Part shown: positions 18,830-28,675 of the stretch, piece after piece | How positions within the stretch are numbered: the stretch's first letter is position 1 | Layout of the letters: every line of letters starts with the position of its first letter | Origin: Mizugakiibacter sp. | Lineage (GTDB): Bacteria; Pseudomonadota; Gammaproteobacteria; Xanthomonadales; Rhodanobacteraceae | Length of the DNA: 64,000 bases | Direction: 5' to 3' | Assembly: GCA_003233305.1 (NCBI GenBank) | Contig: QILI01000064.1 | Span: 1-64,000 of the forward strand | The notes under the pieces: generated by a model | Seen by the model: only the letters and a program-made list of their open reading frames with translations | The model's database searches: none | Told to the model about the DNA's origin: nothing | Translations under genes and position numbers: made by a program

Positions 18830-18856
18830 GCTTGATTTTCGCTTCACATTTCAAGC
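18830..18856. promoter_or_regulatory. inverted repeat upstream of umuD
   Basis: GCTTGA-N15-TCAAGC lies 16-42 bases before the umuD start. I see no canonical CTGT-N8-ACAG LexA box in this gap, so this could be the operator for the mutagenesis operon. The arms are short and chance is possible. Confidence 0.3.
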
Positions 18857-18871
18857 TAAGAGTATTGTTAT

Positions 18872-19450
18872 ATGTCTGCCTCCTCATCACACGGTGGCGC
18901 CCGGCCCGGAGCCGGGCGCAAACCAGCCCGTGAACCGACCCGGCAAGTCCGGGTTCCGCTAAGCCAGGTTCCCATCGTCCGGGCCTATATCGAGGCCAGT
19001 CGCCAGCCTGCGCTGGCACGTGATCCACAGCCGGTTAGCCTGATTCCTTCTACGGTCGCTCTGACTGTGTTTGCCAGCCGAGTCCCGGCAGGCTTTCCCA
19101 GTCCGGCCGATGATTATGTTGAAGATGTGATCGACCTGAACCGGCATCTGATTATTCAGGGGCATGAACCGGCCACCTTCATGGTGCGGGTAGAGGGTTG
19201 GTCGATGATCGGCGCAGGCATTCATGACGGCGATGAAATCATGGTTGATCGGGCCTTGACCCCCCGTCAGGGCGACATTGTTGTGGCCATCGTTAATGGT
19301 GATCTGACCGTCAAACGGCTTGGTAAAGTGGGCAATGAGCTGGCGCTACTGCCGGAGAATCCGCATTTTAAACCCAAAGTTTTCAAGGGCGAGGAAACAT
19401 TGGAAATCTGGGGGGTGGTGACCCGTTGCCTGCGGAAGTTACGCCGATGA
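18872..19450 (+). CDS. umuD: UmuD-type autoproteolytic DNA polymerase V subunit with N-terminal extension
   Basis: The C-terminal part matches UmuD: a cleavage site Ala73-Gly74 before [10 protein letters not shown], the nucleophile Ser111 in [10 protein letters not shown] and the general base Lys148 in LTVKRL. These sit about 50 residues later than in E. coli UmuD. The first 55 or so residues are extra and begin with [20 protein letters not shown], a basic Gly/Pro-rich stretch resembling an AT-hook-like or terminase-type DNA-binding tail. The protein should be cut after RecA activation to yield the active polymerase V subunit. Its stop overlaps umuC. Confidence 0.93.
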   Translation: MSASSSHGGARPGAGRKPAREPTRQVRVPLSQVPIVRAYIEASRQPALARDPQPVSLIPSTVALTVFASRVPAGFPSPADDYVEDVIDLNRHLIIQGHEPATFMVRVEGWSMIGAGIHDGDEIMVDRALTPRQGDIVVAIVNGDLTVKRLGKVGNELALLPENPHFKPKVFKGEETLEIWGVVTRCLRKLRR

Positions 19451-20754
19451 GCGGCACGCCTCCAGGGCGTATCGCGCTGGTCGATGTGAATAACTTCTAT
19501 TGCTCCTGCGAACGGGTTTTTCGCCCGGATCTGGAAAATGTACCGCTGGTGGTGTTATCGAACAATGACGGTTGCGTGGTCGCCAGGAGTGCCGAGGTCA
19601 AAACCCTGGGGGTGTCGGTAGGGACCCCATGGTTTCAATTGCGCGATTTGGCTAAAAAGCATGGCATCCTGGCCTTCAGCTCGAATTACACGTTCTATGG
19701 CGACATGTCCTCAAGAGTCATGCGTATCGTCGGCCAGTTCAGCCCGGACCAGGAGATCTATTCGATCGACGAGACTTTTCTCGATTTTGCTCGACAGCCG
19801 CACTTGGAATTAGTGGCCACCGGACGGGCTATCAGGGCCCGTATTCAGCAATGGACCGGATTGCCGGTATGCGTCGGTTTCGGCTATACCAAGACCCTGG
19901 CTAAACTCGCCAACCACGTGGCAAAAAAATATCCGGAATGGCAGGGCGTTTGTGATCTGGGCACATTACCGCCCCGGGATCGGGAGGCCCTGCTGGCCAT
20001 GATTGAGGTTCGTGAGGTCTGGGGGGTGGGGCGGCGCTTGGCAGCGCAGCTGATTGCCGCCGGGATACCCAGTGTTGCGGATTTGCAGGCTTGTGATCCC
20101 AAGTGGATCCGGGCCCGTTTTTCAGTCGTGCTCGAACGTACGGTCAGAGAGCTGCAGGGCCGGACTTGCCTCGACCTGGAAACCATGGGCCCGGCCAGGA
20201 AGGAGATTATTGCCTCCCGCAGTTTCGGCAGTCCCGTCTACCGACTCGACGAACTTGCTGAGGCCATACGGGAATATATGGCCCGCGCTGCGTGCAGGTT
20301 GCGTCAGCAGGGCAGTGTGGCTGCCAGCGTCGGAGTATGGATCGAGACCAACCGGTTTCGTAAGCAGGATTCACAATATTCCCCGTCGGCAACATTACCT
20401 CTGGTGGTGCCGACGGACGATACCCGGCTACTCACTCAGACCGCTCAAGCGGTGCTGCGGACAGTCTTCCGTTCCGGCTATCGTTATGTCAAGGCTGGCG
20501 TCATGCTGCTTGATTTGCGGGCGCGTAGGGATCTCCAGCAAGGTGACCTGTTTGGGATCGAGTCAGCGGTCATGACGGCACGGCGTGCGGCACTCACGGC
20601 AACCCTGGATCGGGTCAATGCCAAGTGGGGGCCGGGTACTCTGGGAATCGGCAGTGCGGGCTTGCAGCGTGACCGGCGCTGGATGATGGCCCGGGGCAAG
20701 CTGTCGCCGGCGTATACCACCAAGTGGTCGGAACTGCGCCGGGTAAGGGCGTAA
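19447..20754 (+). CDS. umuC: DNA polymerase V catalytic subunit UmuC
   Basis: This Y-family translesion polymerase has the palm motif [16 protein letters not shown] at the N terminus. The catalytic acidic pair is in [10 protein letters not shown] near residue 100, and the little-finger/UmuC C-terminal region ends the protein. The helix-hairpin-helix-like [18 protein letters not shown] follows the palm. I start at 19447 (MSGTPPG), whose ATG overlaps the umuD stop; the track ORF begins 7 codons earlier inside umuD. At 435 residues it is full length. Together with UmuD it forms the error-prone SOS polymerase. Confidence 0.95.
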   Translation: MSGTPPGRIALVDVNNFYCSCERVFRPDLENVPLVVLSNNDGCVVARSAEVKTLGVSVGTPWFQLRDLAKKHGILAFSSNYTFYGDMSSRVMRIVGQFSPDQEIYSIDETFLDFARQPHLELVATGRAIRARIQQWTGLPVCVGFGYTKTLAKLANHVAKKYPEWQGVCDLGTLPPRDREALLAMIEVREVWGVGRRLAAQLIAAGIPSVADLQACDPKWIRARFSVVLERTVRELQGRTCLDLETMGPARKEIIASRSFGSPVYRLDELAEAIREYMARAACRLRQQGSVAASVGVWIETNRFRKQDSQYSPSATLPLVVPTDDTRLLTQTAQAVLRTVFRSGYRYVKAGVMLLDLRARRDLQQGDLFGIESAVMTARRAALTATLDRVNAKWGPGTLGIGSAGLQRDRRWMMARGKLSPAYTTKWSELRRVRA

Positions 20755-20987
20755 ACCGGAGTTTGGTCTGATGTCAAAGACTCGAAAGCACCGTCACATA
20801 TCTTGGTGAGGTACGGTTTCCAACGGAGTTCCAGCCTACCCGGACTATTCCATTTACTGGCAAGCAAAGAAAAAGCGTGCCGGATAGGCAATGTCCAAGT
20901 GCAGACCGACATTAACATTTTTGTAAGTTGTGCAGTATCCCCGATTTCGCTAGTTTGACCGCTTACAGGACGTTGCTAGGGGAATAC

Positions 20988-21491
20988 GTGGATCGAAGTT
21001 GCGTGATACGTGGCCGGTACTTGCTAAGGTCCATGGTATTGGCTGGTGCGGTGACGATGATGTCGTGCACAGCGTCTGCGCCACCTGCCGTGGCGGTGCC
21101 GATTACTCCATTACCCGTCAGCGTCCACACGTCTTCACTGTCCCTGCGTGCCGACACTCGTGAATTGACGCCCCGCAGTGTCAATCTACTGGTGCGATTG
21201 TTCGCCACTGCTAACCTCACAAATATCAGTGTTACGGTCAATTCGAGAGATCCACGCCTGCATATTGCTCCACCGCGTTGTTTCTTCCGGGTGCTCTCAC
21301 TGCCTACGGTACGCCCCCCCCATCGTTCACGATTACCGTACCCGCTACCAGCGATACCGTTGTGCAGTGTTGTACTCAGGGCTCGTGATGGGGGCCAGTA
21401 CCCGCTTACCTTGCGGGTCCGTGATACGGCAGGCAGCGATTTGATCGTACCTATTCATACCTTTGTCTTGATCCAAGGAGGATCGTCATGA
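20988..21491 (+). CDS. small lipoprotein of unknown function, possibly carrying two compensating frameshifts
   Basis: I place the start at GTG 20988, after AGGGGAATAC. The N terminus then has a basic region, a hydrophobic core and lipobox-like MMSC at about residue 27. The ORF is open to a TGA that overlaps the next start (ATGA), arguing for a real gene coupled to the propeller protein. The first and last thirds look like beta-rich extracellular sequence (VRLFATANLTNISVTVNS; QYPLTLRVRDTAG). The middle third in this frame is odd (CFFRVLSLPTVRPPHRSR), while another frame of the same bases reads GTPPPSFTITVPATSDTVV. A base lost near 21275 and one gained near 21371 would restore a smooth protein. 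No family recognised. Confidence 0.55.
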   Translation: MDRSCVIRGRYLLRSMVLAGAVTMMSCTASAPPAVAVPITPLPVSVHTSSLSLRADTRELTPRSVNLLVRLFATANLTNISVTVNSRDPRLHIAPPRCFFRVLSLPTVRPPHRSRLPYPLPAIPLCSVVLRARDGGQYPLTLRVRDTAGSDLIVPIHTFVLIQGGSS

Positions 21492-24400
21492 ATCGAATTT
21501 CATTCTGGGCTGCCGTTGCTATCATGGGCCTGGCAGCAGCGGCAGCGATGGCAGCCACCCGTCCGCAACCCATTGCCAAGCATCAGCATGAGGCCGCCAG
21601 GTACCGACAGCGGATGCTGACGGGTCCCAATGGACAGTTTGACGGTCGCCAGTACCAGAATGCTCTGCGGGCTCGGACCCGGATGCTGGCCCAGCACGCC
21701 GCCGCGACGCGCTCCTGGCTATCGGCTGGAGCAACCCCTAGGGCAACGGCAGCATCAGTCATCAACTGGACCGAAATTGGCCCGGGCAACGTGGGTGGGC
21801 GCATCAATGCTATTTGGATCGATCCCAAGAATGCCCAGCACATGATTGTCGGCGCCGCCGGTGGGGGTCTTTGGCAAAGTAATGACGGCGGATCGAGTTG
21901 GACGGCCATTGCCGAATTCCCCGGGGCACTGGCGGTGGGTGCTATTGCGCAACTGCCCAATGGCACTCTACTGGTAGGTACAGGAGATCGTTTTGGTGAG
22001 GAACAACCGGGTGATGGCATGTTCATGTCCACCGATGGCGGTACCACCTGGACCCCCATTGCCAGCACGGCGCCGCGGTCCAATAGAGGGACTTGGAGCG
22101 TTATCGAGTCGATTGGCGTTTCATCCACTGGCATCGTACTGGCCGCGACGTGGGGAGGTGTCTACCGCAGTGCGGATGGAGGCAAGATCTGGTCTAAGGT
22201 TGCCCGCCCTAGTGGTGCCAAGGGTATCAGTCAGGATATTGCTTTTGATCCCAATAACTCGATGCTGGCGATCGCCGATACGGGTGACGGCTCGGTTATG
22301 TATTCGACCGATAGCGGAGTGACCTGGGTCATGGCATCCGGGTTACCAGGAACTAGTGGTGCGCGCACCTCGTTGGCGTTTGATCCGAGTGTCGCCGGCT
22401 CCGCGTATGCCCTCGTCGATAACAATGCTGGCAGCAGCCCTAGTGGAGAAGTTTTTCATTCCACCGATGGTGGCCAGACCTGGAGCCTACTTGCGGGGAC
22501 TGGGGCTTTCGTCAACCAGGTTTCCGGTAGCGCAGCCGGGGCCCTTTGTGACAACTCCTTTTCAGGTTCTCCTGAGTGTCAGGGCTGGTATGACAACGTG
22601 ATCGGGGTGTTTCCTCAAGCCACCGGCAAGCCGCCGGTGATTGTGGTCGGTGGCATCGATATCTTCAGTTCCACCGATGGGGGCAGTACCTGGACTGAAA
22701 CCGGATCTGCCTATGGCTCTGCCAATGCCATTCATGCCGATCAGCACAGCTTTGCGTTTGATGCGATGACCGGAACATTGTTTGCAGGCAATGATGGGGG
22801 GTTATTCAAAGCCCCAGTTTCCGGGGGGAAATGGACGACATTGAACAATGGCTTGGCCATTACCCAGTTTTACAGTGCCTCGGGACATGCCAGCGCGACG
22901 GCATCCAAAAATAAGGTCGCCGGAGTTCCTATTACGCCCATTCTTGCAGGGGCCCAGGACAATGGAATGCTACTGTATGAAGGCTACTCGGCAACGGCAG
23001 CTCCCCAGCCCAATAACTGGGTTGCTGCCTTTGGTGGGGATGGCGGGTTTGCACTTGTTGATCCTGCGGATGGAAATGATCTGTATGGCGAATATGTGTA
23101 CTTGCAACCCGAATATTCGGTGAGTGGCGGCCCATCCTTGAATTTCTTTACTTCGAGCCCTCCTGATAATGCATCGAGCTCCGCTAATTTTATTGCTCCA
23201 CTAGCTCTGGTTCCCAATGGGTCCCAGGCGGCCGCCCAGATGCTGGCGGGGGGGGCTTCCCTGTGGTTAGGTTCCAGTATCCAAAGTGGATCGCCCACCT
23301 GGTCTGCCATCAATGGTTCAACACTTCCCATTGGTAGTTCCAACAACTACATCAGCGCTATTGGTGTAGATCCGGCGAACAGCGGGGATGTCTGGGTCGG
23401 ATTCAACAACGGCCAAGTGTGGCACAGCAGCAAGGCACTCTCGAGTAGTGTGACATGGGCCCAGATGGGTGTTGGAACCCTCCCCTCCAACATGGCGGTT
23501 ACCAGTTTTTGGGTCGTTCCTGGAAGCCCGAATACTGTCTATGTAACGCTTGGTGATTTCGCTGGTATCTACAACCAGAGCACAACCTCGTCCAACAATG
23601 TCTTTGTCAGCCATGACGGTGGCCAGACCTGGAATGCCATAGGCACCGGTCTACCACCTGGCCCGGTGTATTCTTTGCTGACCAATCCGAGCTATCCACA
23701 GATCCTTTACGTCGGCACCCTGACCGGTATCTATACCAGTATCGATGGGGGTCAGAGCTGGTATGCCAGCAGTCAGGGGCCGGCCAATATCTCGGTCAAC
23801 CAGCTCAGCTGGTTCGATACCTCCAATCCGCAAGCACCGGTGTTGTTGGCGGCCACCTATGGGCGCGGCGCCTGGCTGGGTTCACCTGTCTATAACCCGA
23901 CGCCGGTTCTTACTGCCATCACCCCGACACAAGTTATGGTGGGTGCGGCGAGCACCACGATCACCCTAACCGGCACAGGCCTCAGCAACGGTAGTGCAGT
24001 GACCCTGGACAACGCTTCAATAAGCTCAACTTACCTGTCCTCAAGTCAATTACAAGTAACGGTTCCTGCGGTGACCTTAAGCACCATAGGCACCCATACC
24101 TTTGTTATCACCAATCCCATCCCGGGCGGTGGCACGTCTGCGGGGGCCAGCCTTGCAGTGGCCTATCCGGCGCCTACGGTAGCGTCACTCTCACCGGCTT
24201 CCGTGGTGATGGGGGCGGCTGGTTTTACCATCACTGTTACCGGTAGCGGGTTTCAGCCGGTATCAACCGTGCAGTGGAACGGCAAGGCACTGAGCACAAG
24301 CTATGTATCGGGAACCAGCCTGACCGCTACGGTGCCCGCAGCAGATCTCGTCGCCGGAGGCAATGCCACGGTCTCGATAGTCACGCCTTCTCCCGGCGGC

Positions 24401-24817
24401 GGCACCGCCACAGCAACCTTTGCGGTGGACTACCCGATGCCAACGCTGACGCGTATCTCGCCGACCTCGGTGCAGAACGGGTCTGCATCCCTGGTGATTA
24501 CCGCGACCGGTAGCGGTTTTGTAGCAACGTCAACCATCAATTGGAACGGTGTACCGTTAAGCACCACCCATGTTTCGACCACCCGGATGACCGCAGTGGT
24601 ACCTGCGGGTGATTTCACTGCTGCAAGTAGTGCGACGGTCACCGCGGTAACCCCGGCTCCTGGTGGCGGCACCACCCGGGCCGTTACGTTCTCGGTCACC
24701 GCTCCACCACCGCCCGGAGGTGGTGGCGGGGCACTTGGTGAAATCACCCTACTCTTACTGGCCGGGTTCAACCTCATCATGGCGCAAAGTAGAAGACGCC
24801 TGCGGATGAATGAATGA
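21488..24817 (+). CDS. secreted Asp-box beta-propeller protein with three IPT/TIG domains and a sorting-type C terminus
   Basis: This 1109-residue exported protein has a signal peptide at residues 1-22. About eight BNR/Asp-box repeats (for example SNDGGSSWT, STDGGTTWT, STDGGQTWS, SHDGGQTWN) form a sortilin/sialidase-like propeller (about 90-800). Three IPT/TIG immunoglobulin-like domains follow (about 803-1075). The end is a Pro/Gly run (PPPPGGGGGALG), a hydrophobic helix and a basic RRRLR tail. That end resembles GlyGly-CTERM sorting signals processed by rhombosortase; this is inference. No catalytic residues for a known enzyme are evident. It is translationally coupled to the preceding lipoprotein, so the two probably work together at the cell surface. 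Confidence 0.82.
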   Translation: MNRISFWAAVAIMGLAAAAAMAATRPQPIAKHQHEAARYRQRMLTGPNGQFDGRQYQNALRARTRMLAQHAAATRSWLSAGATPRATAASVINWTEIGPGNVGGRINAIWIDPKNAQHMIVGAAGGGLWQSNDGGSSWTAIAEFPGALAVGAIAQLPNGTLLVGTGDRFGEEQPGDGMFMSTDGGTTWTPIASTAPRSNRGTWSVIESIGVSSTGIVLAATWGGVYRSADGGKIWSKVARPSGAKGISQDIAFDPNNSMLAIADTGDGSVMYSTDSGVTWVMASGLPGTSGARTSLAFDPSVAGSAYALVDNNAGSSPSGEVFHSTDGGQTWSLLAGTGAFVNQVSGSAAGALCDNSFSGSPECQGWYDNVIGVFPQATGKPPVIVVGGIDIFSSTDGGSTWTETGSAYGSANAIHADQHSFAFDAMTGTLFAGNDGGLFKAPVSGGKWTTLNNGLAITQFYSASGHASATASKNKVAGVPITPILAGAQDNGMLLYEGYSATAAPQPNNWVAAFGGDGGFALVDPADGNDLYGEYVYLQPEYSVSGGPSLNFFTSSPPDNASSSANFIAPLALVPNGSQAAAQMLAGGASLWLGSSIQSGSPTWSAINGSTLPIGSSNNYISAIGVDPANSGDVWVGFNNGQVWHSSKALSSSVTWAQMGVGTLPSNMAVTSFWVVPGSPNTVYVTLGDFAGIYNQSTTSSNNVFVSHDGGQTWNAIGTGLPPGPVYSLLTNPSYPQILYVGTLTGIYTSIDGGQSWYASSQGPANISVNQLSWFDTSNPQAPVLLAATYGRGAWLGSPVYNPTPVLTAITPTQVMVGAASTTITLTGTGLSNGSAVTLDNASISSTYLSSSQLQVTVPAVTLSTIGTHTFVITNPIPGGGTSAGASLAVAYPAPTVASLSPASVVMGAAGFTITVTGSGFQPVSTVQWNGKALSTSYVSGTSLTATVPAADLVAGGNATVSIVTPSPGGGTATATFAVDYPMPTLTRISPTSVQNGSASLVITATGSGFVATSTINWNGVPLSTTHVSTTRMTAVVPAGDFTAASSATVTAVTPAPGGGTTRAVTFSVTAPPPPGGGGGALGEITLLLLAGFNLIMAQSRRRLRMNE

Positions 24818-24832
24818 GATTTGGTGAAGAAA

Positions 24833-24878
24833 GCAGCCGGGGGTGATCAAAGCGGTGGATAGCGCTCCCGGTTGCTGC
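24833..24878. terminator. hairpin between the propeller gene and the convergent ATPase gene
   Basis: GCAGCCGGG and CCCGGTTGCTGC can pair with a two-base bulge around a roughly 25-base loop, just after the propeller gene stop. No clear T-run follows. Confidence 0.3.
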
Positions 24879-24934
24879 AATTACCTTAGATCACAAATCC
24901 TGATTGCCGTGGCTGTGGGAAGAATGCCGCTGAG

Positions 24935-25663
24935 TTATCGTTTACCACTTTCTGCGGTTTTTTGAGGTCCTCTGGTAAATATCCCGGAATCGTTGAGTTT
25001 GAAATCGGTGTACTGGAAACGTCCGTCACGAAGTAACGATTCGCCACGTTGCAGTGATAGAGGTTTACGAAACAGCGGCCCGGCATAGCTGAGGGTGTGA
25101 AATTCCCCGTGTTCCCCACAGGGATCGACCGAAGCGGGCAGTTCGGCTAATAGTTTTTCGTTGAATTCACGGCCACTGAAGCTGGCCTCGAGTTGGGTGG
25201 TGTCAACACAGGCGAGCACCGCCCGATGACCTTGGCGGATCAGCTGCCGGGCGAGTGTGGCAGTATCCTCTCCCCAGATCGGATACACGCCTTTCCAGCC
25301 GGCAGCGGCCAGTTGCCGTTCACGATAGGCCCGCACATCGTCCAGAAAAAGATCGCCGAAGGCACAGTGCTGGAGACCGGGCCAGCGCTGCTCGGCATTT
25401 TCCAGGGCCACCGATTGGGCCTTTGCGTAGGCTTCGTTACTGCTTGGCCAGCCGATTTCTGCGGTAAGCAGCGGTAAGGCCAGGGACTCCGCCTGGGCTT
25501 CGAGAACCTGGCGACGGATACCATGCATCGACACCCGATCGAAATCACGGGTGACCGTGGTGAGCAGCGCGACCAGGTTCCAGGAAGGTTCAGCACGAAG
25601 GGCTTGAAGGGCCATCAGGCAATCTTTGCCCCCGCTCCAGGCAAGTAGGATGGGTGTAGACAT
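24935..25663 (-). CDS. DUF71/diphthine-ammonia-ligase-like ATP-binding protein
   Basis: This 242-residue member of the adenine nucleotide alpha-hydrolase superfamily has the PP-loop LLAWSGGKDCLMAL at the N terminus. The family signatures CAFGDLFLDDVRAYRE (about 100) and DPCGEHGEFHTL (about 180) match the Diphthamide_syn_2 (DUF71) domain. The eukaryotic relative amidates diphthine on EF-2, a modification bacteria lack, so the bacterial role is unknown. It is on the minus strand, downstream of typA and convergent with the propeller gene. Confidence 0.87.
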   Translation of the reverse strand: MSTPILLAWSGGKDCLMALQALRAEPSWNLVALLTTVTRDFDRVSMHGIRRQVLEAQAESLALPLLTAEIGWPSSNEAYAKAQSVALENAEQRWPGLQHCAFGDLFLDDVRAYRERQLAAAGWKGVYPIWGEDTATLARQLIRQGHRAVLACVDTTQLEASFSGREFNEKLLAELPASVDPCGEHGEFHTLSYAGPLFRKPLSLQRGESLLRDGRFQYTDFKLNDSGIFTRGPQKTAESGKR

Positions 25664-25829
25664 GGAGTCAGCATAAACCGGACAGGTTCGGCGTGGCCAC
25701 CCGTGACCCTGGTCTTTCTCGATTTCTTCAGAGCGTGAATCAATCGTTGATCAGAGCAGGCGTAAGGGCCTGCCCCGATTCTCCTGTTCACAATCCGACC
25801 GCTGTGGCTGAACCGAGCGTTTACGCGGT

Positions 25830-27662
25830 TCAGGCAACCCGGCGTGAGGCTCGTTTGCGATCGATTTCGGTCAGGTGCTTCTTGCGCAGGCGGATGGCCT
25901 TGGGCGTGACCTCAACCAGTTCGTCGTTCTCGATAAATTCCAGGGCCTGTTCGAGTGATAGGCGGATAGGCGGTACTAGAGATAAAGCATCGTCTTTGCC
26001 GGAAGCCCGAACATTGGTCAGCTGTTTACCCCGTAAGGCATTGACAGTGAGGTCATTGTCCTTGGCATGGACGCCAACCAGCTGGCCTTCGTAAATCTCA
26101 ACTCCGGCATCAATAAGCATGCGGCCCCGGTCTTGTAGATTGAACAGAGCGTAGGCGGGCGCCGTTCCAGTCCCGTTGGAAATCATGACGCCATTGGAAC
26201 GCTTAGCGATGGCCCCCCCTGACTTGGGGGCGTAATGATCGAAGACGTGAAACATTAGCCCGGTACCGGCGGTCAGAGTCCGAAACTCGGTCTGAAAACC
26301 GATCAGTCCACGGGCGGGAATCAGATATTCAAGACGGACCCGGCCTCGACCATCAGGCTCCATATTCTTGAGTTGGCCGCGACGCTTGCCCAGACGCTCC
26401 ATGACGCCACCCTGAAATTGATCTTCGAGGTCGACCACCAGCTGCTCGTAGGGCTCCTGGGCGACACCGTTAGTTTCATGGATGATGACTTCCGGGCGTG
26501 ATACGGCCAGCTCGTAGCCCTCCCGGCGCATTGACTCAATGAGTACCGACAGGTGCAGTTCCCCCCGCCCGGAAACCTTGAACTTGTCAGGATCTTCGGT
26601 GTCTTCAACCCGCAATGCAACGTTGTGCAGGATTTCGCGCATCAGTCGGTCGCGCAACTGGCGACTGGTGAGAAATTTGCCGCCACTGACTTCTTTCTTC
26701 CCGGCGAAGGGTGATTTGTTGACCTGAAAGGTCATGCTGATGGTGGGTTCGTCGATGGCTAATGCCGGAAGTGCCTCAGGTGTGGCCGGGTCGCAGAGGG
26801 TGTCCGAGATGCTCAGTCCCTCAATGCCAGAGATGGCAACGATGTCGCCGGCTTGTGCAGCGGTGATCTCACGACGTTCCAGGCCCATGAATCCCAGTAC
26901 CTGCAGCACCTTGCCGTTACGGCGGTGTTGTTCATGGTCAATCACGGTGACCGGCATGTTGGGATGAAGGCTTCCGCGCTGAATCCTGCCGATACCGATT
27001 AGACCGACGTAACTGTTGTAATCAAGCTGGCTGATACGCATCTGCAGGGGCCCATCCAGATCCACTCGGGGGGGCTCGACATACTGCATGATCGCTTCGA
27101 ACAAAGGCGTCATGTCACCCTCTCGTGCGTCTGGATTAAGGCTGGCGTAGCCATGCAAGGCCGAGGCATAGATGACCGGAAAGTCGAGCTGTTCTTCGCT
27201 GGCACCAAGACGGTCGAACAAATCAAAGGTGGCGTTGAGTACCCAGTCCGGCCGGGCGCCAGGCCGGTCAATCTTGTTGATCACCACGATGGGCTTGAAG
27301 CCCATTTCAAAGGCTTTTTTGGTGACAAAACGGGTCTGTGGCATGGGGCCATCTATGGCATCGACCAGTAGCAATACCGAATCGACCATCGACAGCACCC
27401 GTTCGACCTCACCACCGAAATCGGCATGTCCCGGAGTGTCGACGATATTGATACGGTTATCACGCCAGCGCAGGGCTGTGTTCTTGGCCAGAATGGTGAT
27501 GCCGCGTTCCTTTTCCTGGTCGTTCGAGTCCATCACGCGATCCGTTTTCCCGGTGCGTTCATGGAGCGTACCCGTCTGCCTGAGCAGTTGGTCGATGAGC
27601 GTGGTTTTACCGTGGTCGACATGCGCCACGATGGCGATGTTGCGAAGATTTTCGATAGACAT
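25830..27662 (-). CDS. typA: ribosome-associated GTPase TypA/BipA
   Basis: TypA is an EF-G-like translational GTPase needed for ribosome assembly at low temperature and under stress. G1 is [10 protein letters not shown], with the G2/G3 region ERGITI and [12 protein letters not shown], and G4 NKIDRPGA. The C-terminal TypA-specific domain includes [12 protein letters not shown] and [13 protein letters not shown]. At 610 residues it is full length. It is monocistronic on the minus strand, with a TATAAT box about 50 bases upstream. Confidence 0.97.
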   Translation of the reverse strand: MSIENLRNIAIVAHVDHGKTTLIDQLLRQTGTLHERTGKTDRVMDSNDQEKERGITILAKNTALRWRDNRINIVDTPGHADFGGEVERVLSMVDSVLLLVDAIDGPMPQTRFVTKKAFEMGFKPIVVINKIDRPGARPDWVLNATFDLFDRLGASEEQLDFPVIYASALHGYASLNPDAREGDMTPLFEAIMQYVEPPRVDLDGPLQMRISQLDYNSYVGLIGIGRIQRGSLHPNMPVTVIDHEQHRRNGKVLQVLGFMGLERREITAAQAGDIVAISGIEGLSISDTLCDPATPEALPALAIDEPTISMTFQVNKSPFAGKKEVSGGKFLTSRQLRDRLMREILHNVALRVEDTEDPDKFKVSGRGELHLSVLIESMRREGYELAVSRPEVIIHETNGVAQEPYEQLVVDLEDQFQGGVMERLGKRRGQLKNMEPDGRGRVRLEYLIPARGLIGFQTEFRTLTAGTGLMFHVFDHYAPKSGGAIAKRSNGVMISNGTGTAPAYALFNLQDRGRMLIDAGVEIYEGQLVGVHAKDNDLTVNALRGKQLTNVRASGKDDALSLVPPIRLSLEQALEFIENDELVEVTPKAIRLRKKHLTEIDRKRASRRVA

Positions 27663-27712
27663 ACAAAATAGGCCCGGTGGGGTCCAGGGCGCCTGCGTCA
27701 GGGTAACCGTTA

Positions 27713-27718
27713 ATTATA
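27713..27718 (-). promoter_or_regulatory. -10 box of the typA promoter
   Basis: The minus strand reads CCATGTATAATTAACGG, a consensus TATAAT 51 bases before the typA start. No good TTGACA-like partner is visible at 17 bases. Confidence 0.5.
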
Positions 27719-27791
27719 CATGGAATGCAGAGTAGCTGACGACTATGAATGTATGCTGTTTGCGGACAGAATTTCCGCTTACACTCCAGCT

Positions 27792-27818
27792 TAGGGTGGA
27801 TGTGGTAGCCTCACCCTA
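27792..27818. promoter_or_regulatory. inverted repeat upstream of the SDR gene
   Basis: TAGGGTG-N13-CACCCTA is a perfect 7-bp inverted repeat ending 24 bases before the SDR start. It may be an operator or a leader hairpin. Confidence 0.35.
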
Positions 27819-27842
27819 GTCCCATACTATGGCGTATTGTTT

Positions 27843-28607
27843 ATGCCTGAGCCCCTGTTTGATCTATCCGCTAAGACCGCCTTGGTAACGGGCGCAAGCC
27901 GTGGTATCGGTGCGGCGATTGCCCACCTGTTGGCGGCCCATGGCGCCCAGGTGGTGGTATCGAGCCGCAAGCTTGAAGCCTCGGAGCGTATCGCCAATGA
28001 GATCCGCGAAAAAGGCGGCCAGGCTTTGGCCCTGGCTGCCCACATGGGCCAGATCCAGGCTATCGAGGGACTGTTTGCAGAGCTTGATGATCGCCAATTT
28101 ACACCGGATATTCTGGTCAACAATGCCGCGACCAACCCATACTTCGGGCCAATGCTGGATATGGACCTTGAGGCTTACGAAAAAACCGTCGCGGTCAATC
28201 TTCGTGGCTACTTTTATGCGACCCAGCTGGCGGCTCGGAGAATGCGGGCGACGGATGGTGGTTGTATTGTCAATATCGCTTCGGTCAACGCTCGCCGTGC
28301 GGCGTCCGGTCAGGGGGTGTATTCGTTGACCAAGGCGGCGGTCGTCAATATGACTGAGGGTTGGGCGAAGGAGCTTGCCGCATACGGTATACGTGTCAAT
28401 GCGGTATTGCCGGGCCTTACCGAAACCCGCTTCGCCAGTGCTTTGACCAGCAACCCGAAAATCCTTAAACCCCTATTGCGAATGATCCCGCTGGGGCGAC
28501 CGGCTCAGCCACAGGAAATCGCCCCGTTAGTGCTGTTTCTGGCATCCCCGGCGGCCAGCTATGTGACCGGCGCAGCCTTCACGGCCGATGGAGGGTATCT
28601 GGCCTGA
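27843..28607 (+). CDS. short-chain dehydrogenase/reductase (SDR) family oxidoreductase
   Basis: This is a classical SDR of 254 residues. The cofactor motif TGASRGIG is near residue 16, NNAA near residue 95, the catalytic Ser lies in NIASVNAR, the Tyr-x3-Lys is YSLTK near 160, and the C-terminal GAAFTADGGYLA is typical. The Arg of SSRK after the second strand suggests NADP(H) preference. The substrate cannot be told from sequence. The track start at 27837 is TTG; I chose the ATG at 27843. It is divergent from typA and convergent with cysK. Confidence 0.9.
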   Translation: MPEPLFDLSAKTALVTGASRGIGAAIAHLLAAHGAQVVVSSRKLEASERIANEIREKGGQALALAAHMGQIQAIEGLFAELDDRQFTPDILVNNAATNPYFGPMLDMDLEAYEKTVAVNLRGYFYATQLAARRMRATDGGCIVNIASVNARRAASGQGVYSLTKAAVVNMTEGWAKELAAYGIRVNAVLPGLTETRFASALTSNPKILKPLLRMIPLGRPAQPQEIAPLVLFLASPAASYVTGAAFTADGGYLA

Positions 28608-28675
28608 TCAGCGCTTGCTGAGAGGTTTCCCAAACCGCATGGGGTGGGGGGATTGGCCTGTACCTCAGGGCCGGC

